Assembly (NCBI RefSeq): GCF_050589705.1
Contig: NZ_JBNGOT010000008.1
Span: forward strand, 62,001 to 126,000
DNA: 64,000 bases
Direction: 5' to 3'
Origin: Sunxiuqinia rutila
GTDB lineage: Bacteria; Bacteroidota; Bacteroidia; Bacteroidales; Prolixibacteraceae
A program made the position numbers and the translations under genes. This document shows, piece by piece, positions 17,501 through 25,960 of the stretch (its first letter is position 1; each line of letters begins with the position of its first letter). Below the pieces are notes generated by a model, which saw nothing but the letters and a program-made list of their open reading frames with translations, was not told the DNA's origin and searched no databases.

Positions 17501-17576
17501 CCATTGAAAAGGCCATAATCAGCAATAAGAACCCCATAAAAGAAGTGGAAACCAGGAATTGATAGATTTTATTCAT
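14526..17576 (-). CDS. ccsBA: Fused CcsBA cytochrome c maturation protein (System II)
   Basis: 1016 aa. The N-terminal half is ResB/CcsB-like: transmembrane helices near 10-30, 40-60 and 75-95, a large extracytoplasmic domain, and another helix near 415. The C-terminal half is CcsA-like, with many helices and the haem-binding tryptophan-rich motif WGRYWGWDPKETWAL at about residues 910-924. It exports haem and attaches it to CXXCH motifs of c-type cytochromes at the outer face of the membrane. Such fusions are usual in Bacteroidota. The protein supports respiration with c-type cytochromes in this organism. No partner genes of cytochrome maturation are adjacent. Confidence 0.92.
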   Translation of the reverse strand: MNKIYQFLVSTSFMGFLLLIMAFSMAIATFIESSYGTPAAKALVYNTHWFELVFLLLGISLIHNFFKYRQFTAKKLTIGIFHLSFIVILIGAGITRYISFEGMMHIREGASADYIVSTDSYFTVETDQQKLSDKVLFSELSAKEFSGKLTIEGEHVRVKSVGFVKDAVRTPVETESGDPVVDFVISAGQGMESFTFGKGQLVNLGPATVGFEGQADVRFEQEGAKLFVVADRDMEIRSMAGGEPEHVPAGTRSEVKLMHLYAFDGYLVLVKKFYEHASLRVSKSGSGDTGEDAVIVEISNGERQAIVNVFGRAGQIGAPVTYMVGQTPVKLTYGSQPVKLPFRLRLKDFQLERYIGSESPSSFASEIELIDDERNVQRDVRIFMNNTLKYRGFRFYQSSYDQDELGTILSVNKDFWGTLVTYIGYFLLTVGMILSLGNKNSYFQVLVRHLKQSSKTKFAGLFLGLMLIGGAGQAQSTAGIPRLDEELVSDFSELWVHGHDGRIEPMSTLSSEILRKLSRKSSLNGMSPDEVVLSMNLYPELWRSIPFIKIDKEIAASIGVREKYARITDLFDLEGNYRITEEVRAAFAKAPALRNKLDKEYIFLDERINISFMIFKGDLLTFFPPVNQTDAWWAVGSTPTGYPANDSLFVNRSFNLLAGGIESEGGEIQPRQIIATIAAFQQKFGAEILPSAQKKSAEMVYNKYQPFKRVFPWYLLTGFILLTILFVNIFRQKPIHRVTRITFSGLIYLGFAVHTIGLIVRWYISGRAPWSNGYESMIYVAWAAMLAGIIFGRKYPMVLGTAAVLTGITLFVAHLNWMNPEITPLVPVLKSYWLMIHVSIITASYGFLGLSAFLGILVLVLYALMNRRNQKNIDYFIDQLTTISELSATIGLYMLTIGTFLGGVWANESWGRYWGWDPKETWALITAVIYAFIVHMRLIPSLRGRYNYNLATVIAFTSVLMTYFGVNYFLSGLHSYGKGSADGVHWAVYVSFGLITVLALWSYSKYKKYEGIGMEE

Positions 17577-17801
17577 TAGATAGTGGCTTTTGTTAAAAAG
17601 AAGTGTAAAGTAAATTTTTAAAACTGAGTAAAAAAATGCTTTTATTTAAATAGCTATCACATTAACATTTATTGGGATTTTTGGTTTAAAATTCGGCTCG
17701 AAAGAGCAAGAACACAGTTCAAAAAAACAAAGCGCCATTCGAAACCCAAACCGGATTCCGTAGGTAAAAGAGAGCAACTTTAACACTAAAATTCAGATAC
17801 A

Positions 17802-18014
17802 ATGAAAAAGAACATGGGAATGGCTGATCGCGTGATTCGCTCTGTAATTGCAGTTGTTATCGCAATTCTTTACTTTGCCGGCATACTTACCGGAATTTGG
17901 GGACTTATTCTGCTAATTCTGGCTTGTGTATTTTTATTAACCAGCGTGGTGAGTTTTTGTCCGCTGTATCTTCCCTTGGGAATAAACACCTGTGGAAAGT
18001 CGGACAAACTTTGA
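17802..18014 (+). CDS. DUF2892 (YgaP-like) small membrane protein
   Basis: 70 aa with two predicted membrane helices. The sequence follows the DUF2892 pattern: N-terminal KNMGMADRVIRS, central hydrophobic helices, and the C-terminal CPLYLPLGINTCG segment with two cysteines. Relatives occur fused to rhodanese domains, but function is unknown. It lies 22 bp upstream of the DUF2007 gene and is probably co-transcribed with it. Confidence 0.8.
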   Translation: MKKNMGMADRVIRSVIAVVIAILYFAGILTGIWGLILLILACVFLLTSVVSFCPLYLPLGINTCGKSDKL

Positions 18015-18036
18015 CCGGGCCATAAAAACCAAAACG

Positions 18037-18279
18037 ATGACCAAAGAAACGCAGCACGAAACCCTGGTTATATACAGCGGTAAGCCTTTAGAGGCCGAAA
18101 TGGTCAACCAATTGCTGAATGACCGGGGCATTGTCACCCTCATGAGCAATCATCTGATGGGACAAATTGCCCCCTGGCAAGTTTCAGCGGGCGGCTTTGA
18201 GCCGGTAGAAATTATTATTAACCGTGACGATGAAGCCTTGGCACGTCAACTGCTTAAAGAGTTTCATTACATCGATTAA
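18037..18279 (+). CDS. DUF2007 putative signal-transducing protein
   Basis: 80 aa starting at the ATG at 18037, which removes an overlap with the preceding gene that a longer reading from 17992 would create. The pattern (YSGKPLEAEMVNQLLNDRGI, then PVEIIINRDDEALARQLL) fits DUF2007, a small ferredoxin-like fold found in many Bacteroidota. No biochemical role is established. Confidence 0.7.
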   Translation: MTKETQHETLVIYSGKPLEAEMVNQLLNDRGIVTLMSNHLMGQIAPWQVSAGGFEPVEIIINRDDEALARQLLKEFHYID

Positions 18280-18423
18280 ACCTTCCATTCAAAAGAGAAT
18301 CGTTTCAGCAAGTAGTTCGAAAGGAGAATCCAATGCCCCCGAAGGCTCCCCCGCTTATTGTCTAAACGAATAAGTGATTTAGGGAAGGTATGTTCTTCGT
18401 TGCATGAACAAGACTTCAGCGCA

Positions 18424-18462
18424 ACAAAAAAGGTTCCACCTGACCATGCAAGTGAAACCTTT
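18424..18462 (-). terminator. Terminator of alaS
   Basis: On the minus strand an 11-bp stem (AAAGGTTTCAC with GTGGAACCTTT, one G-U pair) closes a 12-nt loop and is followed by a T run, about 30 bp past the alaS stop. Confidence 0.75.
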
Positions 18463-18493
18463 CAATCTTATATCTTTTTGAACAGAGCCGGTT

Positions 18494-21112
18494 TTATCCG
18501 ACAAATGATTTTGCCTTGGCAATAGCCGCTTCAATACCGGCCACGTCTTTTCCACCAGCCGTAGCATAAAATGGCTGGCCGCCACCGCCACCTTTCATTT
18601 CTTTGGCTGCTTCACGTACAATCTGTCCGGCGTTCAGTCCTTTTTCTTTCACCAGGTTATCGGCAATCATAATGCTTAGGCTTGGTTTTCCACCGATTTC
18701 AGCGCCCAGCACCAAAAACAAGTTATCCACCTCGCCTTTTAACTGGAAAGCCAAATCCTTGATGGCTTGTGGAGAATCCAACGCCACTTTTTCGGCAATC
18801 ACATTCACGCCATCAATCTCGGTAATTTTCTTTTTCAGTTCATCCTTCACCCCAGCTGCAGCTTGCTTTTCAAAGGCCTCCAGTTGCTTTTTCAACTTGG
18901 CATTTTCATCCTGCAAATCTTCAACCGATTTTTTCAGGTTTTTAGTATTGCTGAACAAACCACGCACTTCGTGCAATTCATCCATGTTTTTAGTGATGAA
19001 TGCTTCCGCCTTATCAGCCGTAATGGCCTCAATACGCCGAACACCTGCCGAAATAGCGCTCTCTGAAGTAATGACAAAATACCCGATTTGTCCGGTTGCA
19101 GGAACGTGCGTTCCACCACACAATTCCACCGAGTCGCCAAACTTAATCACCCGCACTTTGTCGCTGTACTTTTCGCCAAACAAGGCAATCGCTCCCATTT
19201 CCTGTGCTTCTGCAAAGGGAACATCGTGCTTTTCTTCCTGTTGAAAGTTCTGACGAATCAACTCATTAACACGAGCCTGAATCTGATCCAGCTCTTCCTT
19301 CGACACTTTCTGGAAGTGGGCAAAGTCAAACCGCAGGTAATCGGCATTCACCAACGACCCCTTTTGTTCCACATGCGTTCCCAGCACTTCGCGCAAAGCC
19401 TGGTCGAGCAAGTGTGTTGCCGTGTGGTTATTGGCCGTCAATTTTCGTTTCTGATTGCTAACCACAGCCCGGAAAGTTGCTGATGGATCAGCCGGCAATT
19501 CCTTGGCAATATGCACAATCAGGTTATTTTCTTTTTGCGTGTCAACAATACTTGTTTTCACCCCATTGAATTCGATGTAGCCTGTGTCACCAACCTGACC
19601 ACCCGACTCTCCGTAGAAAGGTGTTTGATCAAAAACCAGGTGGAAAAACTGCTTATCCTTTTGCTTCACTTGGCGGTAACGTGCAATTTGAATATCGGCT
19701 TCCAGGGTCGTGTAACCCAAAAATTTAACCTCATCAATTTTCTTCAGCTCTACCCAGTCGCTGGTTTCCTGCGCTGCCGCATTCCGCGAACGGTCTTTTT
19801 GTTTCTTCATTTCTGAATCAAACTCGGCACGGTTCACCGTTAAGCCATTTTCACGCAGAATCAGCTCCGTTAAATCCAGCGGGAACCCAAATGTATCGTA
19901 CAATTCGAAAGCGCTTTTGCCAGCAACTTCCGACACATTTTCTTTTTTCGCTTTAACCATCACTTCATCCAGCAAGCGAATTCCAGTTTCCAGCGTACGC
20001 AGGAAACTTTCTTCCTCTTCCTTGATTACCTTTTCAATCAGTTCTTGCTGAGCCTGCAATTCGGGGAAAGCATCGCCCATGTTTTCCTTCAGCGTTTCCA
20101 CCAGGCGGTAAATGAATGCCTCGCGGAAATTCAGGAAGGTATAGCCATAACGCACCGCGCGCCGCAAAATACGACGGATAACGTAACCCGCTTTGTTGTT
20201 TGACGGCAACTGTCCATCGGCAATGGCAAAGGCAATGGCCCGCAAGTGGTCGGCAATAACGCGCATGGCAATGTCATCTTTCTCATTTTCGCCATACTTC
20301 TTACCACACAGTCCGGCCAGTTTCCCAATGATGGTTTGAAAAACATCGGTATCGTAATTTGATTTTTTATTCTGCAACACCATGCACAGGCGTTCAAAGC
20401 CCATTCCGGTGTCCACATGCATGGCCGGAAGTTCTTCCAAACGTCCGTCTGCTTTGCGGTTAAACTGAATAAACACCAGGTTCCAGATTTCAATCACCAG
20501 CGGATGATCCTGGTTCACTAGTTCTGCTCCGGGAATTTTGGCTCGCTCATCATCATCACGCAAATCCACGTGAATTTCGGAACAAGGACCACAAGGACCC
20601 GTTTCGCCCATTTCCCAGAAATTATCTTTTTTGCTTCCGTTCAACACATGGTGTGCCGGCAAGTGCTGTAACCAAAAATGCTTGGCTTCTTCATCCAAAG
20701 CCAGTTTATCGTCTTCACTTCCTTCAAAAACAGTCGCGTACATGCGGTCCGCGTGAATTCCCATTTTATCATGCAGAAATTCCCACGCCCAGTTGATGGC
20801 TTCTTCTTTGAAATAGTCACCAAAGGACCAGTTACCCAACATTTCAAACATGGTGTGGTGGTAGGTATCGTGTCCTACTTCTTCCAGGTCGTTGTGCTTA
20901 CCCGAAACGCGTAAACATTTCTGAGTATCGGCTACCCGTGCCGATTGGGCCGGTTGGTTCCCCAGAAAAATATCTTTGAATTGATTCATTCCCGCATTGG
21001 TAAACATCAGCGTTGGATCATTTTTTACCACCATGGGAGCCGAATCGACTATGGCATGTTGCTTTGAAATAAAAAAATCCAGGAAAGCCTTCCTGATCGC
21101 TTTGGAATTCAT
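18494..21112 (-). CDS. alaS: Alanyl-tRNA synthetase
   Basis: 872 aa. It has the class II aminoacylation core near the N terminus (FTNAGMNQFKDIFLG), the editing domain with HTATHLLDQALR and the CGGTHVPATGQIGYF zinc-binding motif, and the C-terminal Gly-rich C-Ala segment (MKGGGGGQPFYATAGG). The start at 21112 (MNSKAIRKAF) was chosen because it matches the usual alaS N terminus; the open frame extends 30 codons further upstream without family resemblance. The enzyme charges tRNA-Ala and hydrolyses mischarged Ser/Gly-tRNA-Ala. It is a single gene with its own terminator and is divergent from the M23 peptidase gene. Confidence 0.97.
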   Translation of the reverse strand: MNSKAIRKAFLDFFISKQHAIVDSAPMVVKNDPTLMFTNAGMNQFKDIFLGNQPAQSARVADTQKCLRVSGKHNDLEEVGHDTYHHTMFEMLGNWSFGDYFKEEAINWAWEFLHDKMGIHADRMYATVFEGSEDDKLALDEEAKHFWLQHLPAHHVLNGSKKDNFWEMGETGPCGPCSEIHVDLRDDDERAKIPGAELVNQDHPLVIEIWNLVFIQFNRKADGRLEELPAMHVDTGMGFERLCMVLQNKKSNYDTDVFQTIIGKLAGLCGKKYGENEKDDIAMRVIADHLRAIAFAIADGQLPSNNKAGYVIRRILRRAVRYGYTFLNFREAFIYRLVETLKENMGDAFPELQAQQELIEKVIKEEEESFLRTLETGIRLLDEVMVKAKKENVSEVAGKSAFELYDTFGFPLDLTELILRENGLTVNRAEFDSEMKKQKDRSRNAAAQETSDWVELKKIDEVKFLGYTTLEADIQIARYRQVKQKDKQFFHLVFDQTPFYGESGGQVGDTGYIEFNGVKTSIVDTQKENNLIVHIAKELPADPSATFRAVVSNQKRKLTANNHTATHLLDQALREVLGTHVEQKGSLVNADYLRFDFAHFQKVSKEELDQIQARVNELIRQNFQQEEKHDVPFAEAQEMGAIALFGEKYSDKVRVIKFGDSVELCGGTHVPATGQIGYFVITSESAISAGVRRIEAITADKAEAFITKNMDELHEVRGLFSNTKNLKKSVEDLQDENAKLKKQLEAFEKQAAAGVKDELKKKITEIDGVNVIAEKVALDSPQAIKDLAFQLKGEVDNLFLVLGAEIGGKPSLSIMIADNLVKEKGLNAGQIVREAAKEMKGGGGGQPFYATAGGKDVAGIEAAIAKAKSFVG

Positions 21113-21352
21113 GTGTCTGTCTTTTTCAAATTTATATGATGCTGTAATTTTCGAATCAGGAGTCATGCCCCAGCCAGGCTGTTCGCAAGAAAGCCCTACC
21201 AAAACCGACTGAATCCTCCCCTTCTGGATTACAGGATTGAATACCTTTAATTTTTGTTAAAAAGCACCTCTCAGCACTGCAATCAAACTTATTAACTCAA
21301 TATTTCAATTACTTTTGCGTTTTCGTAGTTAATCTGCCTGATTTTTTAAGTC
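21113..21352. other. Intergenic region between alaS and the M23 peptidase gene
   Basis: The spacer is about 300 bp including the promoter described separately. It holds the untranslated extension of the alaS frame and AT-rich sequence; I see no gene or RNA structure in it. Confidence 0.4.
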
Positions 21353-21382
21353 TTGCAAAGTTAGATTAATTACTTAAATTTG
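21353..21382 (+). promoter_or_regulatory. Bacteroidota-type promoter of the M23 peptidase gene
   Basis: TTG at 21353-21355 and TAAATTTG at 21375-21382 are separated by 19 bp, matching the -33/-7 spacing of the phylum's housekeeping promoter. The ATG follows 31 bp later. This is one of the two best-spaced promoters seen in the window. Confidence 0.55.
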
Positions 21383-21413
21383 TTACATCCTGTAAAAAAG
21401 AAATTGGTTTTTT

Positions 21414-22385
21414 ATGGCAAAAGTTAAGTATAAATTCAACCCCGAAACCCTCAGTTACGAAAAGGTTGAACGCAACTTAAAATCGAAAATCCACCGTTTT
21501 TTAGTCTTCTTCTCATCCAGTATCGTCGTTGGAACCGTGTTGGCTATTATCTTCCTTCAGTTTTACGAAACGCCAAAGATGCGCGGCTTAAAACTTGAGA
21601 ACCAGCGGTTGATGTCACAGTATGAATTGATGTATCAGAACCTGGAAAGCATTGAAGAGGTTTTGACCGATATTCAGCACCGGGATGACAACCTGTACCG
21701 GATTATTTTTGAAGCAGATCCGATCCCCAACTCTTTGCGTAAAGCCGGTTTTGGTGGTGTTAACAAATACGCCCACCTGGAAAATCTGGACAATTCGGAA
21801 CTGGTAATCAATACGGCGCGTAAGCTGGACATCATTGCCAAAGAAGCCTACATTCAATCCAAATCTTACGACGAGGTACTCAAGCTGGCTTTAGACAAAG
21901 AACAAATGCTTTCGAGCATTCCGGCAGTAATGCCCATCTCCAATAAAGACCTGAAACGAACTGCTTCCGGCTGGGGTTTTCGCATTGACCCGGTGTATAA
22001 AATCCGGAAGTTTCACTATGGTATGGACTTTACCGCCCCTATTGGCACCGAGGTTTATGCTACCGGCGATGGCGTGGTGAAAGAGGTAAAAACCTCGCGC
22101 GGAGGTTACGGAAGATGGGTGGTTATTGACCATGGATTTGGCTACGAAACCCTTTACGGACACCTCAACGAATTCAATGTAAAAAAAGGCCAAAAGGTAA
22201 AACGGGGTAGCGTAATTGCTTACGTGGGCAATGCCGGAAAATCAACAGGCCCGCACTTACACTACGAAGTGCACAAAAACGGAAGAGCCGTAAATCCGCA
22301 ATATTACTATTTCAAGGACTTAACGCCTCAGGAATACGAACGGATGATTGCCATTTCGTCCAACATGGGACAATCCTATGATTAA
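21414..22385 (+). CDS. Membrane-anchored M23 metallopeptidase
   Basis: 323 aa. A single transmembrane helix (about 28-48) is followed by a coiled-coil-rich region and a C-terminal LytM/M23 domain (about 190-300). Zinc ligands are visible: HYGMD (H-x3-D) and HLHYE (H-x-H), with GYGRWVVIDHGFGYETLYGH between them. An intact set suggests a functional cell-wall endopeptidase, acting on peptidoglycan cross-links in the periplasm. It heads a plus-strand run with a MerR regulator, a Nif3-like protein and a zinc-ribbon protein. Confidence 0.9.
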   Translation: MAKVKYKFNPETLSYEKVERNLKSKIHRFLVFFSSSIVVGTVLAIIFLQFYETPKMRGLKLENQRLMSQYELMYQNLESIEEVLTDIQHRDDNLYRIIFEADPIPNSLRKAGFGGVNKYAHLENLDNSELVINTARKLDIIAKEAYIQSKSYDEVLKLALDKEQMLSSIPAVMPISNKDLKRTASGWGFRIDPVYKIRKFHYGMDFTAPIGTEVYATGDGVVKEVKTSRGGYGRWVVIDHGFGYETLYGHLNEFNVKKGQKVKRGSVIAYVGNAGKSTGPHLHYEVHKNGRAVNPQYYYFKDLTPQEYERMIAISSNMGQSYD

Positions 22386-22391
22386 AACCAG

Positions 22392-22742
22392 GTGACCGTG
22401 CCTTACAAAAAACCCAAGATAGAAAAAGTCTTTTACACGATTGGAGAAGTCGCTGACATGTTTCAGGTCAACACCTCTCACATTCGCTTTTGGGAGAAGG
22501 AATTCGACATTCTGAAACCCCAAAAGAACAAGAAAGGTAACCGCCTGTTTACAAAGGAAGATATTGAAAACATTAAACTGATATACCACCTGGTAAAAGA
22601 GCGTGGCCTGACCCTGAAAGGAGCCAAGCAAAAGTTGAAAGACAACAAGGAAGACACGCTCAACAAACATGAATTAGTCGATCGGTTGAAATCCATCAAA
22701 CACATGCTGCTTGAAATTCAGGCAAAAATGGACGAGTCCTAA
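22392..22742 (+). CDS. MerR-family transcriptional regulator
   Basis: 116 aa beginning with GTG (22392, or a second GTG at 22398), only 6 bp after the M23 peptidase stop. The N-terminal half is a MerR winged helix: FYTIGEVADMFQVNTSHIRFWEKEF followed by GNRLFTKEDIENI. A short helical tail follows and no effector-binding domain or metal-binding cysteines are visible, as in the RacA/CarA-like minimal MerR group. Targets are unknown; co-transcription with a cell-wall peptidase is suggestive only. Confidence 0.85.
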   Translation: MTVPYKKPKIEKVFYTIGEVADMFQVNTSHIRFWEKEFDILKPQKNKKGNRLFTKEDIENIKLIYHLVKERGLTLKGAKQKLKDNKEDTLNKHELVDRLKSIKHMLLEIQAKMDES

Positions 22743-22773
22743 ACCAATCGGCCTGAATCTGAAAACATACACT

Positions 22774-23868
22774 ATGAGATTAAGCGAAATTACAAGCTAC
22801 CTCGAATCAGTTGCTCCCCTGGCCTACCAGGAATCCTACGATAATGCAGGCCTGCTGGTTGGAGAACCGGGCAAGGAAGTCAAACAGGCCCTCATCACCC
22901 TCGACGTGACTGAGACGGTGCTGGACGAAGCCATTGCCCGCAAATGTGACCTGATCATTGCGCATCATCCACTGATTTTTGGCGGGCTGAAAAAACTGAA
23001 CGGCAAAAACGAAGTGGAACGTTGCGTCATCAAAGCCATTCAGCATAACATTGCCATTTATGCCTCGCACACCAACCTCGACAGTGTGCCCGAGGGAGTG
23101 AATGGCAAAATTTGTGAAAAAATTGGACTGGAGAACTGCCGCATCTTATCGCCCGTTAGCGGGCAGCTGAAAAAGCTGGTCACCTTTGTACCATTCGATC
23201 ATGCCGAAAAGGTACAGGAAGCTTTGTTTGCCGCAGGAGCCGGACAAATTGGGAATTACGATTCCTGTGCCTACTCCATTGCCGGAAAAGGCAGTTTCAG
23301 AGGCAATAGCACCACCAGCCCATTTGTGGGGAAACCCGGCGAAATTCACTACGAAAATGAACTTCGCATCGAAACCATTTTCCCGGCTCACTTGCAGGCA
23401 GCCGTTGTGCAGGCCTTAACTCAGGCGCACCCTTACGAAGAAGTGGCTTACGACATTTATTCCATCGACAACCAACACCCGCAGGTAGGCATTGGCATGG
23501 TGGGCGAACTTCCGCGCGAAATGGATGAAAAACGCTTTCTGCGTTCACTCAAAAAAATATTTGGAACAGGCCTGATCAAGCACAGTCCTTTGCTGGATAA
23601 AAAGGTGAAAAGGATTGCGGTTTGCGGGGGTTCCGGAAGCTTTTTAATCAAACAAGCCATTCGGGAACAAGCCGATGTGTTTGTGACCGGCGACTTGAAA
23701 TACCACCAGTTTTTTGAAGCTGAAAACAAAATGGTATTGGCCGACATTGGGCATTTTGAAAGCGAGCAATTCACTAAAGAAGTTTTTTATGAATTACTTA
23801 CAAAAAAATTCCCTAAATTTGCAGTCCGTTTATCTGAGGTGAACACCAACCCGGTAAACTACCTTTAA
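22774..23868 (+). CDS. Nif3-like dinuclear metal-centre protein
   Basis: 364 aa from the ATG at 22774; a longer frame from 22711 overlaps the MerR gene. Nif3/GTP-cyclohydrolase I type 2 family: metal ligands in IAHHPLIFGGLKKL and YASHTNLDSVPEGVN near the N terminus and GHFESEQFTKEVF near the C terminus, with a PII-like insert between them that is typical of longer members. Forms hexameric toroids in known structures; biochemical role is unsettled. Followed 25 bp later by the zinc-ribbon gene, a common neighbour in Bacteroidota. Confidence 0.92.
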   Translation: MRLSEITSYLESVAPLAYQESYDNAGLLVGEPGKEVKQALITLDVTETVLDEAIARKCDLIIAHHPLIFGGLKKLNGKNEVERCVIKAIQHNIAIYASHTNLDSVPEGVNGKICEKIGLENCRILSPVSGQLKKLVTFVPFDHAEKVQEALFAAGAGQIGNYDSCAYSIAGKGSFRGNSTTSPFVGKPGEIHYENELRIETIFPAHLQAAVVQALTQAHPYEEVAYDIYSIDNQHPQVGIGMVGELPREMDEKRFLRSLKKIFGTGLIKHSPLLDKKVKRIAVCGGSGSFLIKQAIREQADVFVTGDLKYHQFFEAENKMVLADIGHFESEQFTKEVFYELLTKKFPKFAVRLSEVNTNPVNYL

Positions 23869-23893
23869 CATAGAAAATTAGAGCATTCCAAAT

Positions 23894-24664
23894 ATGAATA
23901 CACAGTACCAAGAAGACAAATCAGTTCCAATTAGCGAAAAGCTAAAAGCCCTTTTCGAGTTGCAAACAGTTGTTTCTGAAATCGACAAGATTAAAACGCT
24001 TCGCGGAGAGCTTCCGCTTGAGGTACAAGACCTGGAAGACGACATTGCTGGCTTAACTACCCGTGTTAACAATTACAGTGATGACATCAAAACCCTTGAA
24101 ACGTCTATCACAAACCGGAAAGCTGCGATCAAAGAATCTGAGGCCCTGATTGCCAAGTATACCGAGCAGCAAAACAACGTGCGCAACAACCGCGAATACG
24201 ATTCGCTGAACAAGGAAATTGAATTCCAAAAGCTGGAAATCGAACTTTCTGAAAAGCGCATTAAAGAGTTTACAGCGGAACTGGCCTCTAAAAAAGAAGC
24301 CATCGAATCATCTAAAACACTGCTTTCGGAACGTCAGGAAGACCTGGATCGCAAAAAATCAGAGTTGGAAGAAATTACCGCTGAAACGAAAATTGAAGAG
24401 GAAAAGCTGAAAGGAAAAGCGGAGAAAATTGAAAACGCAATTGAACCCCGTTTATTAACTGCTTTCAAACGGATTCGCAAAAATGCCCGCAACGGACTAT
24501 CCGTAGTTACCGTTCAGCGTGATGCTTGTGGCGGTTGCTTTGCGAAAATTCCACCACAACGCCAAATGGACATTGCCAACCGCAAAAAAATTATCGTTTG
24601 CGAATATTGCGGACGAATTCTGGTTGACAAAGATATTCTGGAACCAGACCAAGTGAGCGAGTAA
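23894..24664 (+). CDS. C4 zinc-ribbon coiled-coil protein (CT398/HMP-like)
   Basis: 256 aa. Residues about 15-190 form a long antiparallel coiled coil rich in Glu, Lys and Leu. The C terminus is a zinc ribbon with CGGCFAKIPPQ and CEYCGRILVD. This matches the conserved DUF164/CT398 family, proposed to bind nucleic acid or to interact with flagellar or secretion components in other phyla; function here is unknown. It ends the M23-MerR-Nif3 run and is followed by a strong terminator. Confidence 0.88.
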   Translation: MNTQYQEDKSVPISEKLKALFELQTVVSEIDKIKTLRGELPLEVQDLEDDIAGLTTRVNNYSDDIKTLETSITNRKAAIKESEALIAKYTEQQNNVRNNREYDSLNKEIEFQKLEIELSEKRIKEFTAELASKKEAIESSKTLLSERQEDLDRKKSELEEITAETKIEEEKLKGKAEKIENAIEPRLLTAFKRIRKNARNGLSVVTVQRDACGGCFAKIPPQRQMDIANRKKIIVCEYCGRILVDKDILEPDQVSE

Positions 24665-24688
24665 GCACTCGTTGACCAATTGATATAC

Positions 24689-24720
24689 AAAAGCCTTTAG
24701 AGCATGCTCTAAAGGCTTTT
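24689..24720 (+). terminator. Intrinsic terminator after the zinc-ribbon gene
   Basis: A perfect 32-nt palindrome (AAAAGCCTTTAGAGCA and its complement) is followed by a T run, 25 bp past the stop. Because it begins with A's it may also terminate minus-strand transcription. Confidence 0.9.
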
Positions 24721-24762
24721 TTTGGGTCCTATTGCAAAGCCGCTGGATCTGCTCCGGCGCTC

Positions 24763-25479
24763 CTACTGATTGACCACCGGACGGCTGCCACTTTGCCGGG
24801 CCGCTGCCGTAGCCTCACGAATCGCTTGATCAAGTTCTTCAACCGTTTCACGAATTCCTTCCGGTTCGTTGAGCGCATTAAGGGCATTAAGCATGTTGCA
24901 CAGCAAATCCAAGGATGTTTTTAACTGCTCGAAAGCCTCTTTATCAGTCACCGTGTCGTCGGTCGAACGGGCAGCAGTCCGCTCCTGCGAAAGATTGACA
25001 AACGACTGGTTGTCGCGATGCAGCTCGGTGATCCATTCCACCGCATGAATGGTTACCAGGTGCGCTTGCATCGCCTGGTCATTCAGGTCCTTTAACAAAC
25101 TCGTAATTGCTGCTGTTTCTTCAGCATAAGAAGCATGGTATAAACGCAAGCCGTTTTTTTCAAAAAGAGGCCACAGCGATTCGCAAGCCAGCCGGTACTC
25201 CTCGTTTTCGCGCAGTAAACCCGCTGCTACATGATCGCGCAAGGAGCGGTAACTGTTATCGCGCCGCTGATCGGCCTTCCGGATCAAACTGGTTAATGCT
25301 TGCCAGCTACTGCTGCCAACCGCCTGAACAGCGATTTCCTGCTTAAGGCGAATGGTGCCCAGCAAGGATGAAATCATTGGATGATCGGGAAACCGGTCGG
25401 TCACCAACTGTATCATCCGCTGTGAAAGACTGATTAAATGGGCAAGGCTGAAATAAGAGTATAAAATTTTTAAGATCAT
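24763..25479 (-). CDS. DUF6261-like protein
   Basis: 238 aa, mostly helical, with no signal peptide or clear membrane helix. Segments such as YRSLRDHVAAGLL, the ESLWPLFEKNGLRLYHASYAEE stretch, and VEWITELHRDNQSF fit a Bacteroidota-restricted hypothetical family that I recognise as DUF6261. The C-terminal part is a helical, charged tail. Function is unknown. Immediately upstream (beyond its start) lies the 41-bp repeat array, so the repeats would sit in or before its 5' region. Confidence 0.6.
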   Translation of the reverse strand: MILKILYSYFSLAHLISLSQRMIQLVTDRFPDHPMISSLLGTIRLKQEIAVQAVGSSSWQALTSLIRKADQRRDNSYRSLRDHVAAGLLRENEEYRLACESLWPLFEKNGLRLYHASYAEETAAITSLLKDLNDQAMQAHLVTIHAVEWITELHRDNQSFVNLSQERTAARSTDDTVTDKEAFEQLKTSLDLLCNMLNALNALNEPEGIRETVEELDQAIREATAAARQSGSRPVVNQ

Positions 25480-25573
25480 AACTATTGATTTTTAAATGAT
25501 TAAGAACCATAAATTACAACAAAATGATCAATTTAACAATAGGAATGCAAAAATTAAAGAACAGTAGTCACTG

Positions 25574-25955
25574 GCTGCCGATTTTCATTTCTACGGAGCG
25601 CGAAGTAAAAATTAGCTGCCGATTTTCATTTCTACAGCGCGAGAAGTAAAAGTTAGCTGTCAGTTTTCATTTCTACGGCGCGAGAAGTAAAAGCTGGCTG
25701 TCAGTTTTCATGTCTACAACGCGAGAAGCAAAAGCTGGCTGTCAGTTTTCATCTCTACAACGCGAGAAGCAAAAGCTGGCTGTCAGTTTTCATCTCTACA
25801 GCGCGAGAAGTAAAAGTTAGCTGTCAGTTTTCATCTCTACGCAACGAAAAGTAAAAGTTAGCTGTCAGTTTTCATCTCTACGCAACGAGAAGTAAAAGTT
25901 GGCTGTTGATTTTCATTTCTACAGCGCGAGAAGCAAAAGTTGGCTCCCGATTTTT
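25574..25955. repeat. Array of nine 41-bp direct tandem repeats
   Basis: Units begin at 25574, 25615, 25656, 25697, 25738, 25779, 25820, 25861 and 25902, each exactly 41 bp, with a degenerate tenth starting at 25943. A typical unit begins GCTGTCAGTTTTCAT and ends GCGAGAAGTAAAAGTTA. Units differ by a few substitutions (for example ACAGCGCGAG versus ACGCAACGAG) but never in length. There are no unique spacers, so it is not CRISPR. 41 is not a multiple of three and stops occur in each frame, so it is not coding. It is close to four helical turns, so equivalent positions lie on about the same face of the DNA. Confidence 0.95.
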
Positions 25956-25960
25956 TAATG

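Noticed and set aside
25574..25955. CRISPR array
   Set aside because: The period is exactly 41 bp with the full unit conserved; there are no unique spacers and no cas genes.
25574..25955. Coding tandem repeat protein
   Set aside because: A 41-bp period shifts the frame each copy, and stops occur across the array in all frames.
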